From assembly GCA_024734555.1 (NCBI GenBank), contig JANPWX010000480.1, positions 297,310-361,309 on the forward strand: 64,000 nucleotides of DNA, written 5' to 3'. Shown one piece after another: positions 20,201 to 32,458 of this stretch. The translations under genes were made by a program, and so were the position numbers. This DNA comes from Trochalopteron elliotii (Eukaryota > Chordata > Aves > Passeriformes > Leiothrichidae). The number at the start of each line of letters is the position of its first letter. Positions within the stretch are counted from its first letter, which is position 1. Under the pieces are notes generated by a model. It ran no database searches and was not told the origin of the DNA. It saw only the letters and a list, made by a program, of their open reading frames with translations.

Positions 20201-23200
20201 CACCTCTCACCAAGATCCTCCCTGTCCTGAGCACAGTTCTGTTCCATGGCTGCACCTCCCAGAGCAGGTGGTGCTGAAACAAGGGACAAGCAGCAGTGGG
20301 GAGAGGCCTTCAGAGTGGGGATGGTCTTCTGGAAAGAGCTCATGCTGCAGCTCACTGCAGAGCCTGAGGAGTGGTACAACCCTGTGGGAAATTGCCTTAA
20401 GGCAGAGAAATTTATTGCCCTCTGTCATCCCAAGTGCTGCAGTTGAGCTGTTTGGTAAATTGGATGTCAGACCTACTGTCCTGAACATACTCATTGCCCT
20501 ACTGAGACTTTTTCCCCAGCTCTGTACTGATTTGGGTGTTGCACAGTTGTGTTTCAGACAGCAGTGAGACTCATCTGCTTGTTCCTTGGCTGAAAAGATA
20601 TCCCCTAGATGGGATAATTCCTAATGGTTTGTCAAAGACTGATTGAGGGTTGAAGTGCCTAGCTGAGGGAAGGATCCACAGTGCATTGCTCTTTAGAAAT
20701 TCCTACTTACTTTCTGCCATAAGGATTACCCTTCTTGTTCCCAAAACCAGAAAAGGCTTGGAGAGTGTTGCAGCAACATTGTTTTGGACTTCCCCTGCTC
20801 CGTTTTTCCTCTCCCTTCTTTACTCAGTAGCTTTGCAGGATGGTTGGAATTTATTGCTACATACAAGCAAGTCGTTAGCAGATTAGCGATTCTTGTAAGA
20901 TGCCAGAGAAAATAATTTTTTTGATACTTCTAATAAAGTGTCAGAATATTTTCAGAAGAAAGCTAATGTTTGCTAATCGTATTTCCAGTAGAGAGGAGCT
21001 GTAATGGCAATAACGTAATCCAGATTTTTTTTAAAATATCTGTGGTTCTACATCCATTTATATTCGTGCTGATGAGACCACAAACATGGTAAGATCACAA
21101 GAGGATTTTCTGGCCTGCATGGTGTTTGTGAATAAAAGAGTTTCTAACTCATAGGAATGGAAGTTACAGGAATCTTCTCATTTTCTGTTAAGTCTCCTAG
21201 TAAGTGAGAGAGGGGTGGGAAGGAAGGGCTGTACTTTGAAGACATGGATTTGCAGGTGTTTTACTGCTAGGAGAGATTTTACTAAGTGTTAGTAGAGAAG
21301 AGACCAAGGCAGTGTGGAAGTGTAGTGGTGTAAATGAGACTAAATCATGTGACAAGCCCTCATAGAGCTGGATTGTGATGCCTCAGGAACGGCCCCTCCA
21401 GAGTGAACCCCATGGTCATTAGACCCTCAGCTCTGATTCAGCCTTGAGCTGACACATGCCTCAGCCCGTGTCTGTCCATCAGAACACCAGAGCGTGTTCT
21501 TAAGTTTGTGCACACAGCTTTGGGATGTGGGATATTGAGTAAAGCCTTCTGTGCATGCAGAGCAAGGTTAACTAAGCTGTGGTTGTTCAGGTGTGTGTGT
21601 TCTAGAGAGAGCCAAGTCTGCCCCACACTGCCACTGTCTTATAACACACCCAGTGTTCTGATGAGGACTGATCTCTTGATCCCAGAACCAAAGGGCTGCT
21701 GGTCTGGCCTTGCTGTGGGGCAGTTAGCTCTTGTCTGTCAAGTGAAGATGTGGGAAGAGCCCCACTTCTCTGTCAGCATCACTCATACCCCTGCAGAGCA
21801 GTCTCATGCTGTTGCTGATGAATGACACTGTTCTTTGCTTATAAATGTAGCAGCATCTCCTGGAGCACAAAAATTGCAGGTGCACCGTGTTAACATTTCA
21901 CAATGCAGGTGGCTGAGAGCAGACTTTAAACTAGTATTTAAAGCTATGACAGTGTCCAAACCCTCCGAGATTAACAAATAATTCCATACTAGATCTGTCT
22001 CTCTTGACCTCCCCTTCCCCCTCTGAAAGGGCAGCAATCAGTTAAGAATTAACATGTAGCAATGTGACTTTTCCTTCACAATCAGGCTTTTCCTGTACTG
22101 TTTCCATCAATTTTGGCTTCCACGTTATTCAGCTGTGCACCAGACAACTCTTTTGTTATGTGCCAATTAACCCAGCTTGATAAATAGTGATTATGCATAA
22201 TTTATAAAGAATAATATTCGTGTTGTTCCCTGTAAATAAGGCACTGGCTTAGCTGAGGGTACTGGTCTGTGAATTACTGTCAGATGTGATCATGAAGGTC
22301 CAGGAGGCTGGTAGCAAGAAGGACTCTGAGGGCTAAGGCAGATGGAAATAATATCAACAAAAATAGATGGGAGGATGCTTTTGTAAGGGCAGTTGGGATG
22401 TTGATGTGGCATTTCTGTAGTCTACTTGCAGTGTGAATGGGTCTCTCAGTTCTAGTCCAGCTTTCACTGAATTCCATGTGAACTTCTCCAGTGGTACTGG
22501 TGAGTGCTTTATTGGACCTCTAAGGAGCATCTTCAAATAATTTCCCTGGCTCCTGAAGCCAGTTTTCACAGACATCCTGTTTCTGCTTCTGCTTTAACTG
22601 ATCTGAAGCCTCTCAGACTGATAAGCAGTGGAACACAAGGGTGAGAATTGCAGAGCCCCATAAGATTTGAGTAGAACAGGGGAGGAGATACAGAAATGTG
22701 AAATCCAGTCCACTGGTCCAAGATGTACTTGCAGTGGTAGTGGTTGCTGGAATGCCATTGCAGAGCCTCCAGGAAGGTGTGAGGGACTGTTGCTTTGGGT
22801 AAACTGGGCTGTCTGTCAGCCAGCACCGTGCTCTGCAAACACAGAGCCAACTGGAAACCCTCCAGGGCTGGAGGCTGCCTGCACAGCTGCTGCTCTGGCG
22901 TTCACATCCCTGGTCTCCTTGGACAACCTTCATGGTGACCTTCACCTCCTGCTGAATTTTACCCAGCTCAGGGCTTCAGGTGTGTCAGCCACTCTGCCTC
23001 TTCTATCTCATCCTCTGTGATATATCCCCACGGGCCTATAAATGGCACCACCTCAGCACACTCAGCTCATCTTTCATCACACTGCCGGAGCCTTGTTTTG
23101 ATTTATTGCCTCTCACCACAGTGGCCCAGAATGAAGTCAACTTCTGAAATCACTTAGGGAAGGATCTGCTGAACAAGCATACATTTAATAATACGCCTCT

Positions 23201-25033
23201 GCCTTTTTACTTCCTGCACACTGAGATGTTCCAGTGATATAAGAAATCCCTTCAGAGTACTGGGCTGCTGGAGATGGCAGCTGCTGATTCGCAGCTCTGA
23301 GGCACAGAGAGCCTTCAGCTCCTGCTCCTTGATTCAACCCTGTGTTCTGCATAACATCCTCAGCTACAAAATGCTGCCCTTTTCTGATGGGGATGATTTA
23401 TTCTTTACTTCATACCACAGAGCTCTTGCTCTCCCTTAGCCTGTTGTTTATAAAGTATTGTTAAGATAGACCATCTCTGAAGAAGGTAACAATAGTGAAG
23501 TGGGTTCTCCCTGGTCTACCACATCTTGTCAAGTTCATACTAAAAACACTTTTTTGAACTTGTCTTTTTGTTCCAAGGCAGAGTGCTTAATGGCTTGTGG
23601 AACTCTTATTACTTTGGATATACTTACAGAAACATTTGTGTTACTGTGTTTATTAAAGTATGCATATTACTAGAATGTATTGCCTGCTTGTAAATAAATG
23701 GCTACTAAATTTTCTAGTGTGTTATAACAAGGGTTTTCATACTTTCCTTCCACCAACATTTTTAGAAAAATTGCTTCAGAAAGTAAGAGATATGGTTACA
23801 ATCCAAAGTGATCAGAGCAAGTAGGCATGACATACAATTTTGAATTATAGGCATTTCAAATGGTGCAACAGATGGAAACAAGTTATTTCACTTGAGTGAG
23901 TGTTACATATTTGTGTTGCATGCACACTGTCCGTGCTTCTGCAGAGATTAGTCACGAAGCAGGAGTTAGATATTGGATGTGAAGAACGCAAATGATTGTT
24001 GTTTGCTGTGAATATATTTAGACTCTCCTGCAGAAAGCTTTGACAGGTCCTCTGGCTCCCTCTCAGGTGTTAGCTCATCTGCCATGGTTCATGGAGAAAG
24101 GAGCTGTGGTTATGTGTATAGGATTGGCTGAAGCTTTCACCAAGGGCAGAGCTCAGTGAACTGCTTTACATCCACTCATTAAGTCTCTCACACACTCTGA
24201 ACCTGAGGGAGGCCTGTGCCATAAATCTTAAGCATCCAGGATGGTGGAACTTCAGTCAGGAGCAGAATGTTGGCATTGCACATACTGCTGCTGTTGGCAA
24301 GGCATTGATTATCCTGGAGTGGCTGAGCAGAAACATCTCTTCAGTAGATACCAGTGCTTTTCCATTTCTCTCCAGCAGTGAGTTTAACTGTTTACCAAGA
24401 GAAGCCTCTTGTGCTTCTCCTGCAAGCATCTGCTCTGGTGTAAAGATCTCCATAGACAGAAAGCAGAAGAGGTCGCATATAACATAAATCTGCAGCTTTT
24501 AAATTTGACTTCTACAGCAGTGTTACAAAGCCTTCTTTCTAAAAGCTCTTTGTTTAAAACTGCGTGGTATGTATTTAATGTCTTCCCTTTAAAATAAATG
24601 CTTCTTGTGAGCAGCTTGTGAGGGTGGTGGGATCAGGATGAAAAGTGTTCTGTTAGCAGCAGAAGATTGTGAATTACCAGGATGGGTTTAAGAATAGAAA
24701 GCTTGGCTGTATCTGTGATGCCTGGTCTGAGAGCTTGAACTCCATCTTGTAAAGACACAAGCAGGAAAATGTAGTATTCTCATCAGCACCTACCTAAGTA
24801 TAGTCCTTAAGTCCCTAACACGTTTTTTAAACCATCTTCCAAAAAAAAAATCAGTTGATTTTTATGACACATATGTATCTTCTCTCACCTTTAATCCATT
24901 TTAAGTTTAAACCCCTGTTTTATTTCTTTCAAACTCCAATGGTTTATACTTCAAAATGAGTCATGATTATCTGACTCACAGCCTTCCAGAAGGAGTGTTC
25001 TAATAGTACTCAGCATCAATGGTAAAGAGAGTA

Positions 25034-25073
25034 AGAAAAGTAAATTATGGTTAAGAAGAGTAAATTATGGTTT
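25034..25073. repeat. Short tandem duplication, 20 bp x 2
   Basis: The sequence AGTAAATTATGG occurs twice with a 20-bp spacing (25039-25050 and 25059-25070), with similar purine-rich sequence before each copy. This is a small slippage-type repeat. Confidence 0.75.
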
Positions 25074-26784
25074 TGTTTTGTGCTCTGCTGTGAGGTTTAG
25101 GGTTGGGTTTTTTGTTTTCAGGGGATATTTTTTTGTTTGTGAGGGCATATCTTTTTCTAGGTAGGATGAGAAGTCATGTTATAGCCAGTATCTCAGGAAG
25201 ATTTGTATCCATTTTGAAGTTGTAGCTTCCTTGGTTCCCTCCTGCCCCCAGGAATTTTCACTGTTAACTATTTGAGGAATAGCTGCTTTCAGAAATGCAT
25301 CTTTTCTCACCTGAATTTTAAACAATATTTTCTTCATGACAGAATTCAGTATCCTAATTAAAATATAAAAGATGGTTTTATTGGCTATAGGTAAATGCAG
25401 TTCACTTCATTTTAAAATTTTAATATGATGGGCTTGTCTTTAAAGGAAGCTCTCAAGTCTGATTGCCTGGAGCCCCCTGAAAGTAGTTCATTCTGCATTC
25501 AGGGGCACTGCTGTGCTTATCTCCTCAGGGCTCAAGGTAGAGAGAGTTGTTGCTTTTCATCCTGTGTCTTAAAATGAAAGCAAAAGAAAGCAGTAGAGGC
25601 ACTGTCTGTCTGTCTAAGAGTAAGTCTGTATTCTTACTGTAATAGGTAATGTTAATGGTAACCCTTGCTTTATTACAACAAGGAGGTCAGGATGGAGCCC
25701 TAGAAAATGGCAACTGCCCTGAGATAGGCTGCATATTATTCCATTTTGAAGTAGTCCCATTAGTCTGTTGGCTGAAGCTGGCAGTGAGAGTTGTCTGGAA
25801 TCCAAGACAATTGGCAGAAGAAAGTGGAGGGAATAAAATGATTTCACAGCTGAGGAGAGCCCAGCACACAGAACTGAGGAGGCACCACGAGATGATGTCA
25901 GCTGAGATGGAGCTCCTGCAGCACCTTCACTCCCAAAGAGCTGTGGGAGTGTCACTGAGACAGGTGACAGTGCCCCTGTGACACGGGGGAATCTTGTCAC
26001 ACCTACTTGATAAGAAATTGATATGGACAAAGGGGAAATGACTTGCTCATAAAAAAAGCAGTGAAGGAGGAATAGTGTCTGAGGTATTGTAACCTCCAAC
26101 CCCTGACTCCAGAACTGCTGGGCTGTTACATCCAGGACAGAAGTGCCCTGGCTGGCACACCTGGGAGGATCCTCCTGACATTGACAATTCAGTCATTAAT
26201 GATATCATCCAGTGGAAAAACGTGTATTACAATCCACTATTAACATATCTCTTGTGTTAGCTTTATACATCTTTTCTTTAAACAAGCAAAATTCAAACCT
26301 ACTTGTAAATGTTCCTAGTAACGCTTCAGTTGTTTATAGTAAGAACTGGAAGAAAAAAAAAAGGTGTCAGAGAAGTTTTGACTTTAGCTTCTAGGCAATA
26401 GACAGTAGAAATGTCAGGTCTTATACAACCTTGTTGTGTCAGGAATACTCACAGTCACTAAAACACAGAGAAACTAAATAGCATTAGAAAGCAAAAATAA
26501 ATTTTAAAAATACATAAAGTGTCTAATAACTTGTGTGAAGTGGGGCGTCTTCTGAGATTCTGGCCTGCAGCCTTCCTGAGATGTGAGTGCAAAAAAAGAC
26601 CTTGTCTGGTTAATCTCAGCAAGTTTCAGTGGTGGGCCTGATTTGACTGGAGGGGGGATGGAAATGCAAGTAAAACTTGAAAGACATCTGGGTTCCTTGG
26701 GAGCACTGATGCTTAGGATGGCTCAGCTGCTATTCAGGATGGAAACTAAGATTACTATTTATTTGGCTTCAGTAGCTGCATTTC

Positions 26785-26936
26785 GGTTGGTTGGTTTTGG
26801 GGTTTGGGTTTTTGGGATTTGGTTTTGGTTTTGTTTGTTGGTTGGTTTGGTTTTGTTTTTTTATTTTTTGGGTTTTTTGGTGTGGCGGTGGCTTTTTTGG
26901 TTTTTTGAGATTTTATTTTTTTATTTTTTTATTTTA
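26785..26936. repeat. G/T-rich low-complexity tract
   Basis: About 150 bases of plus-strand sequence made almost only of G and T, including GGTTTTGGGGTTTGGGTTTT and later runs of T. It contains several GGG or GGGG runs separated by T loops. On the minus strand it is C/A-rich. It produces a phenylalanine/tryptophan/glycine-rich open frame that should not be read as a protein. Confidence 0.9.
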
Positions 26937-29283
26937 AGTAAATTCTCCTTACCACTGTTATCACTCTGCCTCTGAGCATTTTCCTTCCTTGGCAGGAAAC
27001 ACCAGTCTGTCATGACCTGAAAGTTTCTTATCTTCTCTTGATGTGCTTGAGAATTCACAGACTTCTGTCATACTATCACTTCCCCCGCTGGACACGATGG
27101 CATGTGGCAGCTCTCTGTGAGCACAAGTCCAGTGTTAAATCTGCATTAATAAACACTCACCTTGCACCTAATGCCAAAATAATGACTAATTATGGTCTCC
27201 CATTGGATGACTGCTGCTCAGGACCTCTCTCCGTCCTTTGTGGACATTGCAACTTTTTCAGATCAGGTTGTAAAGCAGATTGGTTATGTGCTGTCCTTGG
27301 AAACAGATGTACATCCACATAATTTAAGAGTTTCATAGCTTAGAAAAAAAAATGGCTTTTTTTCTTGAGGAATGAGGTTGAACTAGGGCTTGTCCAAGTA
27401 ATCTTTTTAACAAAAGCATGTATTTGACCATCTGTATTTTTCAAATAGGGAAAAAAACCCCATAATTCAACTGTGATTAATTAAGGAAAAATACCAAAAT
27501 TCTTACTCAAACATGAAGATTGTTCTGATTGTCAGTAGAAAGTAATTTGTAATAAGAGCTTAAGGTTAAGGCTTAGTTAGCCTTTTTAAAATGTTTCTTG
27601 TGGCTCAGCAATGTTAGAATAATAGTGTAATTAAAATGAGTGTAATTACACATTTGTTTTTTGGAAAACAAACAACAATATGACTGTGGGTTCATGGATA
27701 TTCTGTAGGTTTGTCTGATCACAGAGGAGAAGATGTCACAAACTGCGTGGAAGACCTAATGCTACAAAATTGTAACAAAACTGCGAGTTCAAAAATACAA
27801 ATGAACATTGAGGACCGAGATAATTGGCCTTTTAGCTTTTCCTTATGAAAACTAAGGTTTATTTGCCTTTTAAATAGGCTGGTAAAACTCAACTGGCATC
27901 CTGCAGTGCATGCAGAATAGTCAGGAATAATAAGCTACTGATAAAAGACAGTCTGTCAAAGGGTTAATCTTCAAAATGTGCTGTGAATACAGACCTGAAC
28001 CAGGAGAAATAAGAGTGGGCAGGTAGTTGCATTTGTTAGAAGGTATTTTTGGTGATCCTCCAGTAAGAGAATAGTTGCAAATACTCGCAGGACCAAATGA
28101 CAGCTCTCACCTCCCTGCGAGTAGCAGCTCCATCCCTGCTGGCTCCAAGGTGCCACTTGGAGAAGGTACTGCTCCCTCAGGTTGTTCACAGACTGCTTTT
28201 GTCTCACATTACTCACCAGCTGAGGATGGGGTCTTTGCATAAACGAGCACAATCTGCTATGAAAATATACTTTAATTCACATGAGTCACAGTTCAGAAGT
28301 ATTCCTGAGTCTTACACCTGATAAGAAATACTGGGTGAATCCACGACTGCTTGAAATATTCTCGGTTTTTAGGATCAGGAGATCTTTGAGAATATGTTTG
28401 TTACATTGCAAGAAGGGATGATTCCTGGAATACTTGCTTTTCTCTGCAGTACAGAATCTACAGAAAAACAGTGCCATTAATATATACATAAAAGAAGCTT
28501 GATCTGTGAGGTACAGGCTCGGTGTATGTGAGGACACTCAACTTCGTTAATCCCACTTCACTGATTATTCCCATGGAATTAGAGGGTTTACACACTGTTT
28601 AAATGATTAGGAGACTGCCAGACTTTCTAATGTATTTTTTGTTTTTCGCATTTTTCCACCTGTAAGTTAATGCTTTTTATTTGTTACTTCAGCAGATAAC
28701 TTTTTATGGTAGCTTTTCTGCTTTATATCCTGCTGGTATATAGTTTAACAGAATGCCTTTTTAAACAGTGTGTTTAATTCCTCAGTCATGCCTCTGGGAA
28801 TAAGTTCTTACTGTATTATAATTTCTTTTAAATCTTTTCTGTGGTTGAGAACCTCTGCAAACTTTGCTTTCAGAAATTACCACTTCTTACTTCCTTTCTG
28901 TGTCTCACCAGCTGTTATTTGCTGCTGGTATCCACAGCTGGTCATGTCCTGTTACAGTGGCTTAAATACTTAAAGAACATCCGTAACAGCATCTCTAGTT
29001 TTTGCATGTAGAGCTCCAGGAAGAAAATCAAATTTTCACACCTGACTGCTGATTTTAGATGTTGTCCGTGATGCTGTGTCAATGAGCTGATATTGTGGAG
29101 AATCCTTTTTAAAATTACTTTAACAGTTTTTAGTGATGCTGAATGGTAGCATTTATGGTGGAAAATGTGATATTTTAGAAGTAGCAATGCTGTACTTTTC
29201 TGTGTAGAAGCCATGTCTTTCTTACTAGTAATTACTTTGCTTTTTGCAGAGTTAAATATGCAGTGTTTTTGCCAAAGTGTTTA
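26937..29283. other. Intron 2, 26.9-29.3 kb: no gene seen
   Basis: Ordinary AT-rich intronic sequence up to the LTR boundary. I see no coding or repeat structure beyond short A runs. Confidence 0.6.
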
Positions 29284-29413
29284 ATGGATGTCTTGGTTTT
29301 GAGACAAATTTTAAGAGAAGACGTCCTGGAATTAGTGTTTCATCTAAAGAGAAGGGAGTTTGTCAGTGAGAGAAATTAATACCAGCGGGTGAAAGTGAAA
29401 AAACCCCAAACTG

Positions 29414-29419
29414 TTTATT
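29414..29419 (-). terminator. Probable LTR polyadenylation signal (AATAAA on the minus strand)
   Basis: TTTATT on the plus strand reads AATAAA on the minus strand, about 125 bases from the LTR's TGTCTTGG end. That is a plausible place for the R/U5 region of a retroviral LTR read leftward. Assignment rests on position and the hexamer only. Confidence 0.55.
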
Positions 29420-29769
29420 AACCAAAAAAAAGGGTGCACGCAAGGCACAGAAAAGGATTATAAATGAATAAATGGTCGAAATTTCAACTCCTGAGCCCCC
29501 AGCAGGGCTGCGGGGCAGGGATGGAGCTGCCCCTGGTCTCACGGAAGGGGAGGCACAGCAGCTCCCGCAGCCCTCGGGCACAGCGCATGGGAGGGAACAT
29601 TTCTGGCTTGGCCCCCCCCTCCTCACTGCAGGCAAAGCTCCTGGGTTTTGGTGTCCTTTCTTCGGCTTGGTCTTCCCTGGGGCCCCCACTGTGGTGTTGT
29701 GTTGTGACCCTGGGTATTATATTGAAGGACTGCAGGGATTCCACACAACACAGGCTTCCGAGAGTGGAG

Positions 29770-29935
29770 GGCGAAAAAGAAAAAACAAAAACAAGCCGAA
29801 ACAGTTCAAGGGGAGAAAAAAACAAACAAAAGAAACAAACGAAAAACGAACAAAACCAAACAAACCTGAAGTATCTCTGTGGAGTCCAGAGAAAAAGGTG
29901 GGGAAAGAAAAAAAACGAAGCTTCTTGCCCAAGTA
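29770..29935. repeat. A-rich low-complexity segment inside the LTR
   Basis: Purine- and A-rich sequence (T-rich on the LTR's coding strand) with runs such as AAACAAACAAAAGAAACAAA. The right part, from about 29880, is the portion that recurs in degraded form at 32371-32458, so it belongs to the LTR and is not a secondary insertion. Confidence 0.75.
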
Positions 29936-29949
29936 AACAAAAGCGAATC

Positions 29950-30386
29950 CGACAACAGGGACAGTGCGGCAGTGTGGTCTGTGGGGCACGGAGCCCACCC
30001 TGAGGGGAGATGATTGAACAGGGCCGTGCTCGGGGTTCCCAAACGGCAGGAGCGCTGTAACAGCACGGGCCATGGAACACGGAGCACGGCCCTGAGGAGA
30101 GTTGGAACGGGGTGCCCGGGGTTCCCAAACAACAGGGACAGTGTGACAGCGGGGTCCATGAGGCACACCCCTGAGGAGGGATTGAACAGGTCCGTACCTG
30201 GAGTTCCCAAATAACAGGGACCGTGTGACAGTGCGGCCTGTGGGGCACGGAGCACGCCCTGAGGGGAGATGGAACACAGCTGTGCCCGGGGTTCCCAAAC
30301 GGCAGGAGCGGTGTAACAGCACGGGCCGTGGGACACGGAGCACAGCCCTGAGGGGAGTTTGAGCAGAGCCATGCCCGGGATTCCCA
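29950..30386. repeat. Minisatellite of five 82-92 bp units inside the LTR
   Basis: Five tandem units each end in a TTCCCA motif: about 29950-30041, 30042-30127, 30128-30209, 30210-30297 and 30298-30386. Units of one subtype carry AACAGGGACAGTG or a close variant (first, third, fourth); the other subtype carries GGCAGGAGCG then GTAACAGCACGGGCC (second, fifth). All share the GGCAC/ACACGGAGC and CCCTGAGG blocks. Unit lengths are not multiples of three, so on the minus strand the same peptide-like motif cycles through all three frames and leaves them open. The position, away from the poly(A)-signal end, suggests U3, but no function can be read from sequence. Confidence 0.92.
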
Positions 30387-30486
30387 GGCTCCAGCCCTGC
30401 CCCTGCTTCATATTAAATCTACAGCAGCCATTTCTGGGTATAAAGCAGAGGACTAGGGAATATCACCATAAAGTGACCCCAAGACA

Positions 30487-32370
<1,884 letters not shown>

Positions 32371-32458
32371 GTCTCTGGACTCCAGAGAAAAGGGTGGGGA
32401 AAGAATAAAAAGTTTCTTGCCTAAGCAAGCAAAAACTAACCCAACAACAGGAACAATG
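32371..32458 (-). mobile_element. Degraded fragment of a related LTR
   Basis: This segment aligns with 29879-29966 of the complete LTR in the same orientation. Shared blocks include CTCCAGAGAAAA/GTCCAGAGAAAA, GGTGGGGAAAGAA, TTCTTGCC, and ACAACAGG followed by ACA. It has lost CpGs and gained substitutions and a short deletion compared with the complete element. Homology fades near the point where the minisatellite would begin, although the fragment may run on to about 32560 in a form I cannot align. No termini or target duplication are visible. Confidence 0.75.

Larger units (their letters stand above)
13971..26784. other. Intron 2, 14.0-26.8 kb: no gene seen
   Basis: AT-rich intronic sequence with GC-richer patches near 20.1-20.5 kb and 22.7-23.0 kb. 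Open frames at 20094-20567 (plus) and 25614-26099 (minus) lack recognisable domains. The stretch at about 22090-22240 is AT-rich and contains a run around GATTATGCATAATTTA that resembles homeodomain or POU-factor sites. Confidence 0.55.
29289..30486 (-). mobile_element. Solitary LTR of an endogenous retrovirus, antisense to GRIA3
   Basis: A complete-looking LTR of about 1198 bp. Its ends are TGTCTTGG at 29289 and CCAAGACA at 30486, an 8-bp terminal inverted repeat of the canonical TG...CA type. Immediately outside lie ATGGA (29284-29288) and ATGGG (30487-30491), a 5-bp target duplication with one mismatch. On the minus strand an AATAAA (complement of 29414-29419) lies near the left end, which places the U5 side at 29289 and makes the element read leftward. 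The interior is far richer in GC and CpG than the intron, with an A-rich part at 29770-29935 and a minisatellite at 29950-30386. No gag, pol or env sequence lies beside it, so recombination between two LTRs probably removed the provirus. The opening TGTCTTGGTTTTGAGACAAA resembles LTRs I recall from songbird genomes, but I cannot name the family. Confidence 0.85.

Noticed and set aside
20094..20567. 157-codon plus-strand open frame
   Set aside because: Starts in a CTG/TGC-rich patch, overlaps a similarly open minus-strand frame, and shows no known motif.
25614..26099. 161-codon minus-strand open frame
   Set aside because: Hydrophobic and serine-rich by composition with no recognisable similarity; open frames exist on the other strand too.
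26583..26975. 130-codon plus-strand frame with a membrane-like Phe/Trp/Gly tail
   Set aside because: The tail is produced by the G/T low-complexity tract at 26785-26936.
29712..29728. Minus-strand ATATAATA that could be the LTR TATA box
   Set aside because: A single AT-rich octamer with no initiator or spacing evidence; not enough to call a promoter.
29484..30248. 254-codon minus-strand open frame, the longest in the window
   Set aside because: It lies wholly inside the LTR and its minisatellite; equivalent frames are open beside it and the peptide is repetitive and low-complexity, so it is a by-product of the repeat.
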